A stretch of 64,000 nucleotides of DNA from Sagittula sp. P11 (lineage in GTDB: Bacteria; Pseudomonadota; Alphaproteobacteria; Rhodobacterales; Rhodobacteraceae). This document shows positions 25,634-36,128 of the stretch, one piece after another. The stretch is from assembly GCF_002814095.1 (NCBI RefSeq), contig NZ_CP021913.1:248001-312000 (forward strand). The letters are read 5' to 3'. The position numbers and the translations under genes were made by a program. Position 1 is the stretch's first letter. The number at the start of each line of letters is the position of its first letter. The notes under the pieces were generated by a model. The model was given only the letters and a program-made list of their open reading frames with translations, did not search any database and had not been told where the DNA came from.

Positions 25634-26962
25634 TCACTCTTCCTCGAGTGCCTCGACTGCTTTCTCAAGCTCGTCCTTGGAGATTTCCTTCTCCGTGACC
25701 TGCGCCTGGTCGGCGATGTGATCGATGACCTTGTCCTCGAAGATCGGCGCGCGCAGCTGCTGCTGCATCTGTGCGTTCTGGCGGACGAAGTCGAAGAAGG
25801 CACGCTCCTGACCCGGGTACTGGCGGGCCTGGTTCATGATCGCCTGCGTCATCTCGGCATCGGTCACCTCGACCTCTGCCTTCTGACCCAGCTCTGCCAG
25901 CAGCAGACCGAGGCGCACGCGGCGCTCGGCCAGCTTCATGTGCTCTTCGGTCGGCTCGATGGTGTCGTGGTTGTGGTCGTGCACGTCCGGGTTTTCTTCG
26001 TGCCACAGCTGGTGCGCGATCTGCTTGGCCTCTGCATCCAGCAGGGTCGGCGGCAGGTCGAAGGACACCATGCCGTCAAGCTGGTCCAGCAGGCCGCGCT
26101 TCATCACCTGGCGCGCCGCACCGGCGTACTCAGCCTCCAGGCGCTCGCGGATCTGGTTCTTCAGGCTCTCGAGGTCCTCGGAGCCGAACTTCTTGGCCAG
26201 CTCGTCGTCGATCTCGGCGGCCTTGGCAGCCTTCACTTCCTTGATCTTGCACTCGAAGGTCGCGTCCTTGCCGGCGAGGTTCTCCGCGCCGTACTCTTCC
26301 GGGAACTTCACCTCGACGGTCTTCTCGTCACCGGCGGACACGCCCACCAGCTGCTCTTCGAAGCCCGGGATGAAGGAGCCGGAGCCAAGCACCAGCGGGT
26401 AATCCTCTGCCGCGCCGCCCTCGAAGGCTTCGCCGTCGACCTTGCCGAGGAAGTCGAAGACCACCTGGTCGCCGTCCTCTGCCGCACCTTCCTTGGTCTC
26501 GAAGTCCTTGGCGGTGGCGGCGAGGTTGTTGAGCGCGTCGTTCACCGACTCCTCGTCGGCCTTCACCACCAGCTTCTCGACGGTGATGGTGGACAGGTCG
26601 ATCTCGGGGACTTCCGGCAGCGCCTCGTAGGACATCTCGACGCGCACGTCGTCGCCTTCCTTCCACTGCTCGCCGTCCATCATCTTGACTTCCGGCTGCA
26701 GCGCCGGGCGGTCGCCGGACGTCTCGAAGTGCTCGTTCATGGCACCGTCGATGACTTCCTGCATGGTTTCGCCCAGCACGCGCGGGCCGAACTGCTTCTT
26801 CAGCAGCGCAAGAGGCACCTTGCCCTTGCGGAAGCCCTTCATCTCGATGTCCGGCTGCGCCTCTTTCAGCTTGGCAGTAACCTTCTCGTCCAGCTCGGCC
26901 GCCGTCACGGTGATGGCATAGCCGCGCTTGAGGCCTTCGTTCAGCGTCTCGGTGACCTGCAT
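25634..26962 (-). CDS. tig: Trigger factor (ribosome-associated chaperone)
   Basis: 442 residues from the ATG at 26962. Trigger factor binds the ribosome exit site and folds nascent chains. The ribosome-docking signature is [19 protein letters not shown] (GFRxGKxP, about residues 42-60). A central FKBP-type PPIase-like domain follows (about 155-245; [46 protein letters not shown]). The C-terminal helical arms hold a His-rich insert ([13 protein letters not shown]). In E. coli it precedes clpP-clpX-lon; here the neighbour downstream is a chemoreceptor gene, and the clp genes are not in the window. Confidence 0.97.
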   Translation of the reverse strand: MQVTETLNEGLKRGYAITVTAAELDEKVTAKLKEAQPDIEMKGFRKGKVPLALLKKQFGPRVLGETMQEVIDGAMNEHFETSGDRPALQPEVKMMDGEQWKEGDDVRVEMSYEALPEVPEIDLSTITVEKLVVKADEESVNDALNNLAATAKDFETKEGAAEDGDQVVFDFLGKVDGEAFEGGAAEDYPLVLGSGSFIPGFEEQLVGVSAGDEKTVEVKFPEEYGAENLAGKDATFECKIKEVKAAKAAEIDDELAKKFGSEDLESLKNQIRERLEAEYAGAARQVMKRGLLDQLDGMVSFDLPPTLLDAEAKQIAHQLWHEENPDVHDHNHDTIEPTEEHMKLAERRVRLGLLLAELGQKAEVEVTDAEMTQAIMNQARQYPGQERAFFDFVRQNAQMQQQLRAPIFEDKVIDHIADQAQVTEKEISKDELEKAVEALEEE

Positions 26963-27296
26963 CGTCTCTTCCCTCGAATGAAGACGCGCCCCACGATGGG
27001 GGCGCAATTGAATTTGGCACCTTCTATTGACCTGCGCACAACAGTGCAAGCGGGTTTGGCCGCCGCAGCGTGCCCCTGGCAGGCCTCCGGGCCTCCCCTT
27101 GCCGCTTCCGGTCCTCGAAGCCGGTACAGCCCGACCAGCGGGCCTCCATCCGATCTGCCGGCAACCCGTCTTCGGCAGCGATTCGTGGCCCCGGGTGACC
27201 GCAACGGAACCGAGGGCCGGCAATGCCCGCAGCCGCCCCCCGGACCCCGGCGGGCGGCCTCGCCCGGCCTCCCGACGCGAACCGGCCCGGGCGCGC
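26963..27296. other. Intergenic region, no gene seen
   Basis: 334 GC-rich bases between tig and the AI-2E permease gene, both on the minus strand. It should contain the tig promoter. I see no convincing promoter, terminator, RNA or conserved reading frame. Confidence 0.5.
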
Positions 27297-28391
27297 TCAC
27301 TCCGGCTGCGTGTGCCCCAGGTCGTCGTCGCCACGTCCCGAAAGGAACACACCCAGCCCGTGCAGGCTGTCGACCCGTTCGGACATCGCGCGTACGATGA
27401 TCAGCACCGGCACCGCCACGAACATGCCCACCACCGACCAGGCCCAGCCCCAGAAGGCCACCGCCACGAACACCGCCACCGGGTTCAGGTTCAGGCTGCG
27501 TCCCACGGCATAGGGCGTCACGAGCTGCCCCTCGATGCTGGTGAGCACGAAGTATGTGGCCGCGGCCAGCCCCGCCGCACCCACGGTGTCGAACGACACG
27601 ATGCCGATTGCAAAGGTCAGCGCCACTCCGGCCAGCGCCCCGATGAAGGGGATGAAGTTCAGCGCGAACGCCAGCACACCGAACAGCACCGGGTTCGGCA
27701 TCCCCAGCGCCCAGAGGGCAAGGCCGACAGCAGCCCCCAGCCCCGCATTGATCACGGTGATGGTCAGGAAATAGCGGCTGATCTTGCGCTCTATATCATA
27801 GACGATGCGGATGGCGCGGCGCTTGTCCTTGAAGGTTGGACTGACGGCCACGAGCTTTTCGTAGAACATGTCGCCCGACGCGATGAGGAAGAAGAGCATC
27901 ACCAGCGTCAGTACAGCCTGGGCCATGACATAAGGCACGCTCATGACCGCCTGAGTAAAGAGGCCCGGCCCCGTGTCGACGGCAACCTTCGGCCCCTCGG
28001 CGTCGGTATCGGTCAGCTCGTCGACCTTCTCGGTCGCGTCCGAGACCTTGGCCACGAGGTCGCTGATGCCGCGCAGCTTGATCTCCACGTCGCGCATGAT
28101 GCTCGGGCCGTTGTCGATGTAGCTTTGCACCGGCCCGGCCAACCCGCCGGCGGCCACCGCGCAAAGCGAGACCAGCGACAGCACGATGATACCCGCCGAG
28201 ATGGCGTCGGGCAGGCCCGTCCGCTTGAAGAAGCGCCTCACCGGAGAGAATGTCAGCGAAAGCAGGAAGGCGAGGATCAGCGGCATCAGGAAGGTCCGCG
28301 CAAGCAGCAGCACCCCGCCCGCCGCGATCAGGAAGAGTCCGATCACCGCCCAGTGGGAGCGTGATCGGAGGGTGTCTGGCGTGTCGGTCAT
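27297..28391 (-). CDS. AI-2E family transporter (TqsA/PerM-like permease)
   Basis: 364 residues from the ATG at 28391 (GGAGG upstream). About eight hydrophobic segments: two at the N-terminus ([19 protein letters not shown] and [18 protein letters not shown]), then a soluble-looking stretch (about residues 95-140, with a charged [17 protein letters not shown]), then a cluster ending at [17 protein letters not shown]. The segment [24 protein letters not shown] and [43 protein letters not shown] are characteristic of the family. Members export or take up autoinducer-2 or drive sodium/proton antiport, but most are untested; the substrate is unknown. Confidence 0.9.
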   Translation of the reverse strand: MTDTPDTLRSRSHWAVIGLFLIAAGGVLLLARTFLMPLILAFLLSLTFSPVRRFFKRTGLPDAISAGIIVLSLVSLCAVAAGGLAGPVQSYIDNGPSIMRDVEIKLRGISDLVAKVSDATEKVDELTDTDAEGPKVAVDTGPGLFTQAVMSVPYVMAQAVLTLVMLFFLIASGDMFYEKLVAVSPTFKDKRRAIRIVYDIERKISRYFLTITVINAGLGAAVGLALWALGMPNPVLFGVLAFALNFIPFIGALAGVALTFAIGIVSFDTVGAAGLAAATYFVLTSIEGQLVTPYAVGRSLNLNPVAVFVAVAFWGWAWSVVGMFVAVPVLIIVRAMSERVDSLHGLGVFLSGRGDDDLGHTQPE

Positions 28392-28769
28392 CGAAGTCCT
28401 CCGGCTTCGGCGGTCGGGATCGAGATCGACCGCTGCTGTCAACCGCATCTAACGCGACCGGACTGGAAATCACCGGTCTGTGATATCGTTCGTGACGTTT
28501 TTCAGAAGATTTTCTCCGGCGCGTGGACGGCATAGGGAGAAGCCCGCCGAAAACCGGCTTCGACCATGCGTGTCATGTGTAAAGCAGCCAGACCATCGGC
28601 AGAATGCCCCAGGCGGCGCACAGCCTGCGCCCGATCGAATGGATCACACGACCCATGATGCGCTGCTCTATGGTACGGAAAAACTCGGATTTTCCCTTGT
28701 CACAGCGAGGCCCCAGCCGGGCAACTCTTGCGAGGAACATGGGCAGCCTGTCGAACGTGCCGTGAACGG
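28392..28769. other. Intergenic region, no gene seen
   Basis: 378 bases between the permease start and tRNA-Leu. A T-rich stretch (GACGTTTTTCAGAAGATTTTC) lies at its left part and may include the permease promoter. A 27-codon frame on the minus strand at 28573-28656 (with one hydrophobic stretch) was considered and is not supported. Nothing else seen. Confidence 0.45.
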
Positions 28770-28854
28770 TGGTGCGGGTGGAGGGACTTGAACCCCCACG
28801 CCTTGCGGCGCCAGAACCTAAATCTGGTGCGTCTACCAATTTCGCCACACCCGC
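28770..28854 (-). tRNA. tRNA-Leu (anticodon UAG)
   Basis: On the minus strand a full cloverleaf with a long class II variable arm: acceptor GCGGGTG pairs with CACCCGC, the D-arm has AATTGGTAGACGC, and the anticodon stem CCAGA/TCTGG encloses TTTAGGT (anticodon TAG). The T-loop is TTCAAGT and discriminator A is followed by an encoded CCA (28770-28772). It reads CUA/CUG leucine codons. Confidence 0.96.
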
Positions 28855-28999
28855 TCCGTGGCGCGCTCCATAGCAAAGGCCCCGCGCGCTTGCGAGGGAA
28901 AAAAGCAATGCCGCCCCGGTCAGAAAATCCGTGACTTTGGCCGCATGTTACGGGACACTCCTGCAAAAACCAGAGGCAACCAGAGCAGGACGCCCAGAA

Positions 29000-29485
29000 A
29001 TGACGAACCGACCGAACGCGCAGTTGCGCGCGCGGCATGTCGTGTCACGCGAGCCGTTGAATGCGGTCTGCGCGGGCACGCTTGTGCTGACTCTCGACGG
29101 CGAACTGCCGGTCGAACACCTGACACCCGGCGACCGGATCATCACCCGCACCTCGGGCACCGCCCGCCTGTTCAGGCTGCGCCACCGCCGTCTCACGGTC
29201 GAGGCGGTCAGCATCGCGCATGGCACGCTGGGCAACGCGCGGCCCGACCGGGACGTGGTCCTTCCCGCCCGTCAGGAGATCCTGGTTCGCGACTGGCGCG
29301 CCAGTGCTTTGTTCGGGGCCAGCCAGGCGCTGGTTCCGGCCTGCAGGCTGATCGACGGCACCTATATCCGCAGCCTCGGCCGACAAAAGCTGGACCTGTT
29401 CGAGCTGCACTTCGAGACGCCGCAGATCCTCTATGCCGACGGGCTGGAACTGGCTGCGGTGCAATGCGTGACCGCCCCCGCCTGA
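29000..29485 (+). CDS. Hint-domain (Hedgehog/intein-type) protein, short form
   Basis: 161 residues from ATG 29000. After a short basic N-terminus, VCAGTLVLTLDGELPVEHLTPGDRIITRTSG matches the start of a Hint domain (cysteine, then Thr-x-Asp-Gly and GD). RDVVLPARQEILVRD and ALFGASQALVPACRLIDGTYI match the central block, and LDLFELHFETPQILYADGLELAAV the end. It is almost only the Hint module, with no secreted or repeat-containing N-terminal region. A longer Hint protein occurs at 51838-52962. Such proteins are common in roseobacters and their function is unknown; autoprocessing is a possibility. It is convergent with nnrD, 7 bases apart. Confidence 0.85.
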   Translation: MTNRPNAQLRARHVVSREPLNAVCAGTLVLTLDGELPVEHLTPGDRIITRTSGTARLFRLRHRRLTVEAVSIAHGTLGNARPDRDVVLPARQEILVRDWRASALFGASQALVPACRLIDGTYIRSLGRQKLDLFELHFETPQILYADGLELAAVQCVTAPA

Positions 29486-29492
29486 GACCGCG

Positions 29493-30350
29493 CTAGAGCC
29501 CGAGGTCGCGGAACACCCGCGGCAGCATCTCCGGCAGGTCCTCCGCGATGAGGCCGGGGCCGAAGGCGCGCGCCGCCTCCACATGCAGCCATGCGCCGGC
29601 CTTCGCGGCGTCATAGGCCGGCAGGCGCCGCGCCATCAGCCCGCAGACGATCCCGGCCAGCACGTCGCCCGCGCCGGCCGTCGCCAGCCACGGCGCGGCG
29701 CGCTCTTCTACCGCCGCGTTCACCGCCACCCGCCCGTCCGGCGCGGCGATGACCGTCTCCGCCCCCTTGATCAGCACCACCGCCCCGGCGCGCATCGCCG
29801 CCTCGCGCGCGGCATCGATCCTTGAGAACGCGTCGTCGTTTTCCATCCGCCCGGCGAGATCGGGGAACAGCCGCCGGAATTCGCCGCCGTGGGGTGTCAG
29901 GACGCAATTGTCGTGAAGCATGTCGAACAGCGCCTGCGGCTCGCGCTGGAAACGAGAGAGGGCGTCGGCGTCCAGCACCGTGCCCCGCCGCGCCTTCAGC
30001 GCACCGCGCACCAGTTCGCCGGTGGCAGGCCCCAGCCCAAGCCCCGGCCCGAGGCAGAGAGCGTTGTATCGCTCGTCCTCCAGCATCTCGGCCAGCCCCG
30101 CCGTTCCGTCGAGCCCGCGGATCATGATCGCCGTCAGTTGCACCGCGTTTTCCGTCACCGCGCGCAGCGGACAGCCGAGCGTCACAAGACCCGCCCCGAC
30201 CCGCAGCGCCGCCCGTGCGGCCAAGCGGGCCGCCCCGCCCTGCCCCGGCGGCCCCGAGAGGACAACGGCGTGGCCGTGGTCGTACTTGTGCTGATCGACC
30301 CGCTTCGCAAGATCCGGCAGCGTGTCGCGCGTGATGGTTTCCGACTGCAT
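29493..30350 (-). CDS. nnrD: ADP-dependent NAD(P)H-hydrate dehydratase NnrD (separate from NnrE)
   Basis: 285 residues from the ATG at 30350, chosen because GGAGGT lies just upstream; an ATG at 30365 is the other option. A ribokinase-like fold that converts hydrated NAD(P)H back using ADP. Signatures: HKYDHGHAVVLSGPPGQGGAARLAARAALRVGAGLVTL, LGPGLGLG, NCVLTPHGGEFRRLFPDL and the catalytic ATAGAGDVLAGIVCGLMARRL near the C-terminus. In most bacteria this is the C-terminal half of a bifunctional Nnr protein. Here it is in the same reading frame as nnrE but separated by one TAA. Confidence 0.92.
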   Translation of the reverse strand: MQSETITRDTLPDLAKRVDQHKYDHGHAVVLSGPPGQGGAARLAARAALRVGAGLVTLGCPLRAVTENAVQLTAIMIRGLDGTAGLAEMLEDERYNALCLGPGLGLGPATGELVRGALKARRGTVLDADALSRFQREPQALFDMLHDNCVLTPHGGEFRRLFPDLAGRMENDDAFSRIDAAREAAMRAGAVVLIKGAETVIAAPDGRVAVNAAVEERAAPWLATAGAGDVLAGIVCGLMARRLPAYDAAKAGAWLHVEAARAFGPGLIAEDLPEMLPRVFRDLGL

Positions 30351-30374
30351 GGCACCTCCGGGCATGTGGCTGTG

Positions 30375-31049
30375 TTAAAGCCCAATATCCTTGACGATCA
30401 GTTTCCCGCAATGCTCCGGGCCCTCTCCGCGAAGATGGCCGGGCTTGGCGCGATGGAAGGTCACGGTCAGCGCGCAGAACGGACACGGCGGCGCCCATTC
30501 CCCTGCGCCCTTTCCGGGGATCTCTCCGGTGTCCGCGTCGAGACCGGAGGGCACGTCCACCGCCACCAGCTTCGGCTGCAGGGTCATCCGGTCGCCGCCG
30601 TGGCCTGCCAGATGGCACAACACGCGTTCGAGCTCTCCGGTGGGGCGCCGCGACAGGCCGATGCCGAAGATCGCGTCGACCCACACATCGGGTTCGCCGG
30701 CCTGCTTCACGGCGCCGAGCGTCAGCGGCCCGACCGCACCCGTCGCGGCCCAGCGGTCGTGGTTCGTGCGCGCGTCCGGCGGCAGCCGGTCGGCCGCGCC
30801 ATGGAAAAGCACCTCGACCTCCCAGCCGCTGTCCGCCAGGAGGCGCGCCACCACGAATCCGTCGCCGCCATTGTTGCCGGGGCCGCAGAGGACCACGGCC
30901 CGCCGCGCATCGGGCCAATGCGCCTTTATCGCCTCGGCCACCCCCTGCCCGGCCCGCTCCATCAGCTCCAGACCGGTGACCGAACCGCTGTCCATCGCCG
31001 CCCGTTCGAGCGCCCGCATCTGCTCTGCCGTCACCGTTTCCGTCATCAT
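30375..31049 (-). CDS. nnrE: NAD(P)H-hydrate epimerase NnrE (YjeF N-terminal domain)
   Basis: 224 residues from the ATG at 31049 (a GCAGGG stretch precedes it); an ATG 18 bases upstream (31067) has no visible ribosome site. A Rossmann-like YjeF_N domain: LMERAGQGVAEAIK, the phosphate/nucleotide loop VVLCGPGNNGGDGFVVARLLADSG, VDAIFGIGLSRRPTGEL and VAVDVPSGLDADTGEIPG, with CALTVTFHRAKPGHL following. It interconverts R- and S-NAD(P)HX so the dehydratase can repair both. It ends in KLIVKDIGL then TAA; three codons further the same frame enters nnrD. Confidence 0.93.
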   Translation of the reverse strand: MMTETVTAEQMRALERAAMDSGSVTGLELMERAGQGVAEAIKAHWPDARRAVVLCGPGNNGGDGFVVARLLADSGWEVEVLFHGAADRLPPDARTNHDRWAATGAVGPLTLGAVKQAGEPDVWVDAIFGIGLSRRPTGELERVLCHLAGHGGDRMTLQPKLVAVDVPSGLDADTGEIPGKGAGEWAPPCPFCALTVTFHRAKPGHLRGEGPEHCGKLIVKDIGL

Positions 31050-31155
31050 CTGACCCTGCGTTTCCATTTTGTCGCTTTTTTAATCATATCGCTTAAAAAA
31101 CGATCTCGGCCTCAAGTTCGGATGGCCATTGCCCCCCAACTGACACTCTATGTGA

Positions 31156-31560
<405 letters not shown>

Positions 31561-31644
31561 CCACTGGTTGACCTCACGGGGTCGCGCCCGCGCGCGGAGC
31601 CCCTGCAAACAAAATCCAATTCTGACAGAGAAGGACACTACAGA

Positions 31645-33051
<1,407 letters not shown>

Positions 33052-33079
33052 TCCAGCCGGACGGCACGCATTTTCCTGG

Positions 33080-33110
33080 ACGGGCTCCGCGTTTTCGCGG
33101 GGCCCGTTTC
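33080..33110 (+). terminator. Rho-independent terminator of the glnB-glnA operon
   Basis: 12-bp stem (ACGGGCTCCGCG with CGCGGGGCCCGT, one G-U pair), TTTT loop, then TTTCC. Confidence 0.9.
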
Positions 33111-33374
33111 CGTTGACGCAAAGTCACGTCAAGACAGGTTTTTCAGGACGCACGGAAACAAACCGTTTCCAAAGCTCGGTTTTCATGTCGGAATTATGGC
33201 ATTTGCCGGAGTTTAGGGCGGTATCGCCACATTTGAACGTGAATAAGACCACATTTGCACAACTATGACGGACTGTGGCGGTTTCGCCCAAATACCCCAA
33301 GATAAGGTCCAGATTCTTCCAAAGACCGCGGCAAGACTGCCCCTACAAACAAAGAAAAACCGGGGAAAATCACC
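33111..33374 (+). promoter_or_regulatory. AT-richer intergenic region with direct repeats, upstream of an unknown gene
   Basis: A region less GC-rich than its surroundings. It contains GGAAAC-AAACC-GTTTCC (33154-33170), a direct repeat CCACATTTG (A/C)AC at 33227-33238 and 33249-33260 exactly 22 bp apart, and GGCGGTATCGCC / GGCGGTTTCGCC copies at 33217 and 33275 that flank them. Such paired sites two helical turns apart suggest protein binding. No gene is seen. Confidence 0.4.
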
Positions 33375-34031
33375 ATGACCGCAATCGCCACGTTCGTCTT
33401 CGAAGGCCGCCCGTCCGTCGCCCTGCCGCGGATGGCAGACGTGCTGAAACCGCACCTGCGCGCCGAAGGTCTGCGGATCGATGACGTTTCCCTTAACGGC
33501 CTGCGCATGGTCGCACCGGGCCTCGCGCTGTCGCTCTCCATGGCGCACAGGGCCGAAGAGACGGTCGTCACCCTCGCGCTCGATCTCGGCGAGGCAGACG
33601 CCTCCGCCCGCATGGCCGAACTCGCCTACCGCTTCGCCCGCGCGTTCGAGGTCACCTCCGTCATCTGGCAGAACACGAAGACGGCCATCCCGCGCGCCGC
33701 CTTCCTCGCAGGTCTCGATACCGCCTTCGCCCCGGTGCCCGTTGCCCCCCGCCGGATCGTGGCCCGCCGCGCCGTCACGATGCGCCCCACTCAGGCCCGC
33801 GACAGCGACCGCCGCTACGACGCCCATGTCGCCGCGTTCGAGGCCCACATGCGCGACGCCTTCCTCCGCGGCGCCACGCCGGGCGAAATCGCGGGCGAGC
33901 GTAGCCGCATGCATGGGCAGGTCTCCGCCGCCGCCGGCACCGTCATGGAAAACCCCGCCCTGCGTGTCGCTTCCCTCATCGTCACCGTGACCACGCTTGT
34001 GGTCTCCGGTGGCTTCTCCGGCATGATCTGA
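33375..34031 (+). CDS. Hypothetical protein with C-terminal hydrophobic segment
   Basis: 218 residues, ATG 33375 (a GGGGA stretch lies 9 bases upstream). I do not recognise the family. The N-terminal 110 residues look like a compact alpha/beta domain (TFVFEGRPSVALPRMADVLKPHLRAEGLRIDDV). The middle (about 125-180) is basic and helical with many Arg residues (APRRIVARRAVTMRPTQARDSDRRYDAHVAAFEAHMRDAF). The C-terminus (about 195-215) is a hydrophobic segment (VASLIVTVTTLVVSGGFSGMI), consistent with a tail anchor. No link to its neighbours is apparent beyond the shared direction. Confidence 0.7.
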   Translation: MTAIATFVFEGRPSVALPRMADVLKPHLRAEGLRIDDVSLNGLRMVAPGLALSLSMAHRAEETVVTLALDLGEADASARMAELAYRFARAFEVTSVIWQNTKTAIPRAAFLAGLDTAFAPVPVAPRRIVARRAVTMRPTQARDSDRRYDAHVAAFEAHMRDAFLRGATPGEIAGERSRMHGQVSAAAGTVMENPALRVASLIVTVTTLVVSGGFSGMI

Positions 34032-34099
34032 CGAACGACCCTTGGCGCGCGGAATTCGAATGCTAGTCTCCGTCTAACTGTACTTATCCGGAGAAACCG

Positions 34100-34915
34100 A
34101 TGCGCCGTATCGTCCACGCAGCCCTGCTGTCCCTTCTCGCAGCCTCGCCCGCCTTCGCGGCGACCTGCATCACCGACCAGGGCTCCTTCGGCGCCTACAA
34201 GGCCGCTTTCGCCCAGCAGGCCGCATCCCGCGGCGTGGGCCAGCGCGGCCTTCAGGCACTGCAGGGCGCAAAACTGTCCTCGATCACCTGGAAGTTCGAA
34301 TCGCGTCCCTCCAGCCAGACGGGCGTTTCCTACTCCGACCCTGCGACCTTCCTCGCCAAGCGCACCGGCGGCTCCGCGCAGAGCTTCGTCAACGCTGCGC
34401 GCTCGCGGATGAACAAGAACGCCAACCTGTTCAACGCCGTCGAGCGCCAGTACGGCGTGCCCGGCAGCGTGCTTGCGGTGATCTGGGGGCTGGAGACATC
34501 GTGGGGCGGCTACCTTGGCAAGACCTCGATCGTCGACGGCGCCGTGACGCTGTCCTCCTATTGCCGCCGCCACCCGCGATTCGAGCCCCACGCCGAAGCG
34601 GCGCTGATGATGGTCGACCGCGGCATGATCTCTGCAAACACGCAGGGCGGCCCCTCGGGTGAACTCGGCCACATGCAGTTCCTCGCCGGCAACTGGATGC
34701 GCTATGGCGTCGATGCCAATGGCGACGGCCGGGCCGATCCCTACAATGCCGCCGACGCCCTTGCCTCCGCTGCCAACCTGCTGCGGCAGAACGGCTGGAA
34801 GGCGGGCCAGCCGTTCGGCGAAGGCACCGCGAACTTCCGCGCGCTTTCCGCGTGGAACGACAGCGGCAACTACCAGCGCGCCATTGCCTACGCCGCTCAG
34901 GCCGTCGGCAACTGA
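34100..34915 (+). CDS. Lytic murein transglycosylase (MltB/SLT_2 type)
   Basis: 271 residues with a signal peptide (residues 1-20, ending AFAATC), so periplasmic. The catalytic region contains LAVIWGLETSWGGYLGKTSIVDGAVTLSSYCRRHPRFE, whose glutamate in GLETSWG is the single catalytic acid of this class, and GELGHMQFLAGNWMRYGVDANGDGRADPYNAADALASAANLLRQNGW, typical of MltB. It cleaves the MurNAc-GlcNAc bond forming 1,6-anhydro products. No peptidoglycan-binding domain and no lipobox cysteine at the cleavage site. Confidence 0.92.
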   Translation: MRRIVHAALLSLLAASPAFAATCITDQGSFGAYKAAFAQQAASRGVGQRGLQALQGAKLSSITWKFESRPSSQTGVSYSDPATFLAKRTGGSAQSFVNAARSRMNKNANLFNAVERQYGVPGSVLAVIWGLETSWGGYLGKTSIVDGAVTLSSYCRRHPRFEPHAEAALMMVDRGMISANTQGGPSGELGHMQFLAGNWMRYGVDANGDGRADPYNAADALASAANLLRQNGWKAGQPFGEGTANFRALSAWNDSGNYQRAIAYAAQAVGN

Positions 34916-35088
34916 CTGCGTTCGGCCCCGGGCGAATCTGTAAACTTAAGGTTGATATGACACTCAATTTTCTCGTCTAAATTGACAAGAAAGTTGCTTC
35001 ATTTCGCCCAAATCGGACCACGATCTGCAGGCACACATTGGTTAACGCGGCGCGCCGAAGCGCCGCGAATAAACCTAAGGAGCCCGCC

Positions 35089-35871
35089 ATGAGCAGTGCC
35101 GAGTATCCGTACGCAGGTCTGATTCTTCCTGATGCCGCCGATCTCGATCCGGCGCCCTACGTCGAAAGCGCAGCCCGCGTGCTGGCCCGCCTCGACCCGG
35201 CGCCGGGCGCAAAACTCCACCGTTCCGCCCATGCCAACAAGGTCTTCGGACGCCGCTACGGCATTAACGTCATCGCCGAAGAACAAAGCGATTACGGCCC
35301 GCGCGTCGTGCTCGAGGTCATCACCGCCGACGGCGAGCCGCTCGACGACGAGAAGGCCGCGCGCATCCTGTCGGACACGGTGCTGACCGCGCTCGATCAT
35401 TCCTCCGCCGATATCCTCGAATGGTATTCGCCGGATGTGCTGCTGGACCGCGACGACTTCATCCGCCTGCGGTCCTACGTGTCGCCCCGCCGGATGCCGG
35501 AAGTCGACGCCGAGATGGAGAACGAGCTCTTCGAGCACGAGAACCTGAACAGCCGCATCAGCAAGAGCCCGTACGCCACGTCCAAGCCCGAACCGGTCGA
35601 AATGCGTCCGAGCACGGCAGAGCGCCTCGCGCCTTACAAGGTGAAGCTGGAGGCGCAGGAACCCGCCAAACGCCGGCTGTCCGTCGCGGGTTACCTGATG
35701 ACCGGCGTCCTGGGCATCGTCTACTTCCCGGCGGCGGTCTTCGTCTACATCGTCAGCCTGCGGGGCATGGACTTCCGCCTTGCGTCACAGACGCTTGCGG
35801 TGACATGCCTTTTCGCCGTCCTTCACAACACGAACCGGCTGGACGGTGTGATGGGCGCCCTGGTGAATTGA
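35089..35871 (+). CDS. Hypothetical membrane protein
   Basis: 260 residues from ATG 35089, preceded by AAGGAG. Residues 1-190 are soluble: a possibly folded domain (VLARLDPAPGAKLHRSAHANKVFGRRYGINVIAEEQSDYGPRVVLEVITADGE) followed by a charged linker with EMENELFEHENLNSRIS. Two hydrophobic segments follow, at about 202-222 (GYLMTGVLGIVYFPAAVFVYIVSL) and 230-245 (ASQTLAVTCLFAVLHN). I do not recognise the family. The upstream 170 bases contain TTAAGGTTGATATG and TTAACGCGGCG, but no clear promoter. Confidence 0.7.
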   Translation: MSSAEYPYAGLILPDAADLDPAPYVESAARVLARLDPAPGAKLHRSAHANKVFGRRYGINVIAEEQSDYGPRVVLEVITADGEPLDDEKAARILSDTVLTALDHSSADILEWYSPDVLLDRDDFIRLRSYVSPRRMPEVDAEMENELFEHENLNSRISKSPYATSKPEPVEMRPSTAERLAPYKVKLEAQEPAKRRLSVAGYLMTGVLGIVYFPAAVFVYIVSLRGMDFRLASQTLAVTCLFAVLHNTNRLDGVMGALVN

Positions 35872-35946
35872 CGGGGTGCCGGTAGCGGCGACGCTCCGGC
35901 ATGCACCTGATTGCCTGCTTGCAGCAGGCGCCGCTTTTCATGCCTC

Positions 35947-35973
35947 AAACGCCCGGCTTCGCGCCGGGCGTTT
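35947..35973. terminator. Bidirectional terminator between convergent genes
   Basis: Perfect 11-bp stem AAACGCCCGGC / GCCGGGCGTTT with loop TTCGC. Confidence 0.88.
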
Positions 35974-36128
35974 CACGTTCCGGAGCGGGTATGCCCGGAA
36001 ACGCCGTTTTCCGTGCACCAATCGCCCAATCTCTCCGAAGATCCAGCATCCTTTGGGCGCCAATACTGCGCGATCCGCCCGAAACCTTGCACGAAACGCC
36101 GTCGCCTGTGCCTCACCGGCCAGACCGC

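Noticed and set aside
28573-28656. 27-residue minus-strand frame with a hydrophobic stretch
   Set aside because: No convincing ribosome site or conservation evidence; the region is intergenic and the length is easily reached by chance.
33154-33170. GGAAAC-AAACC-GTTTCC as a specific operator
   Set aside because: Arms are short and the centre is unspecific; kept only as part of the regional description.
35872-35946. Small hairpin GCCTGC-TT-GCAGGC upstream of the terminator at 35947
   Set aside because: Short, and redundant with the stronger adjacent terminator.
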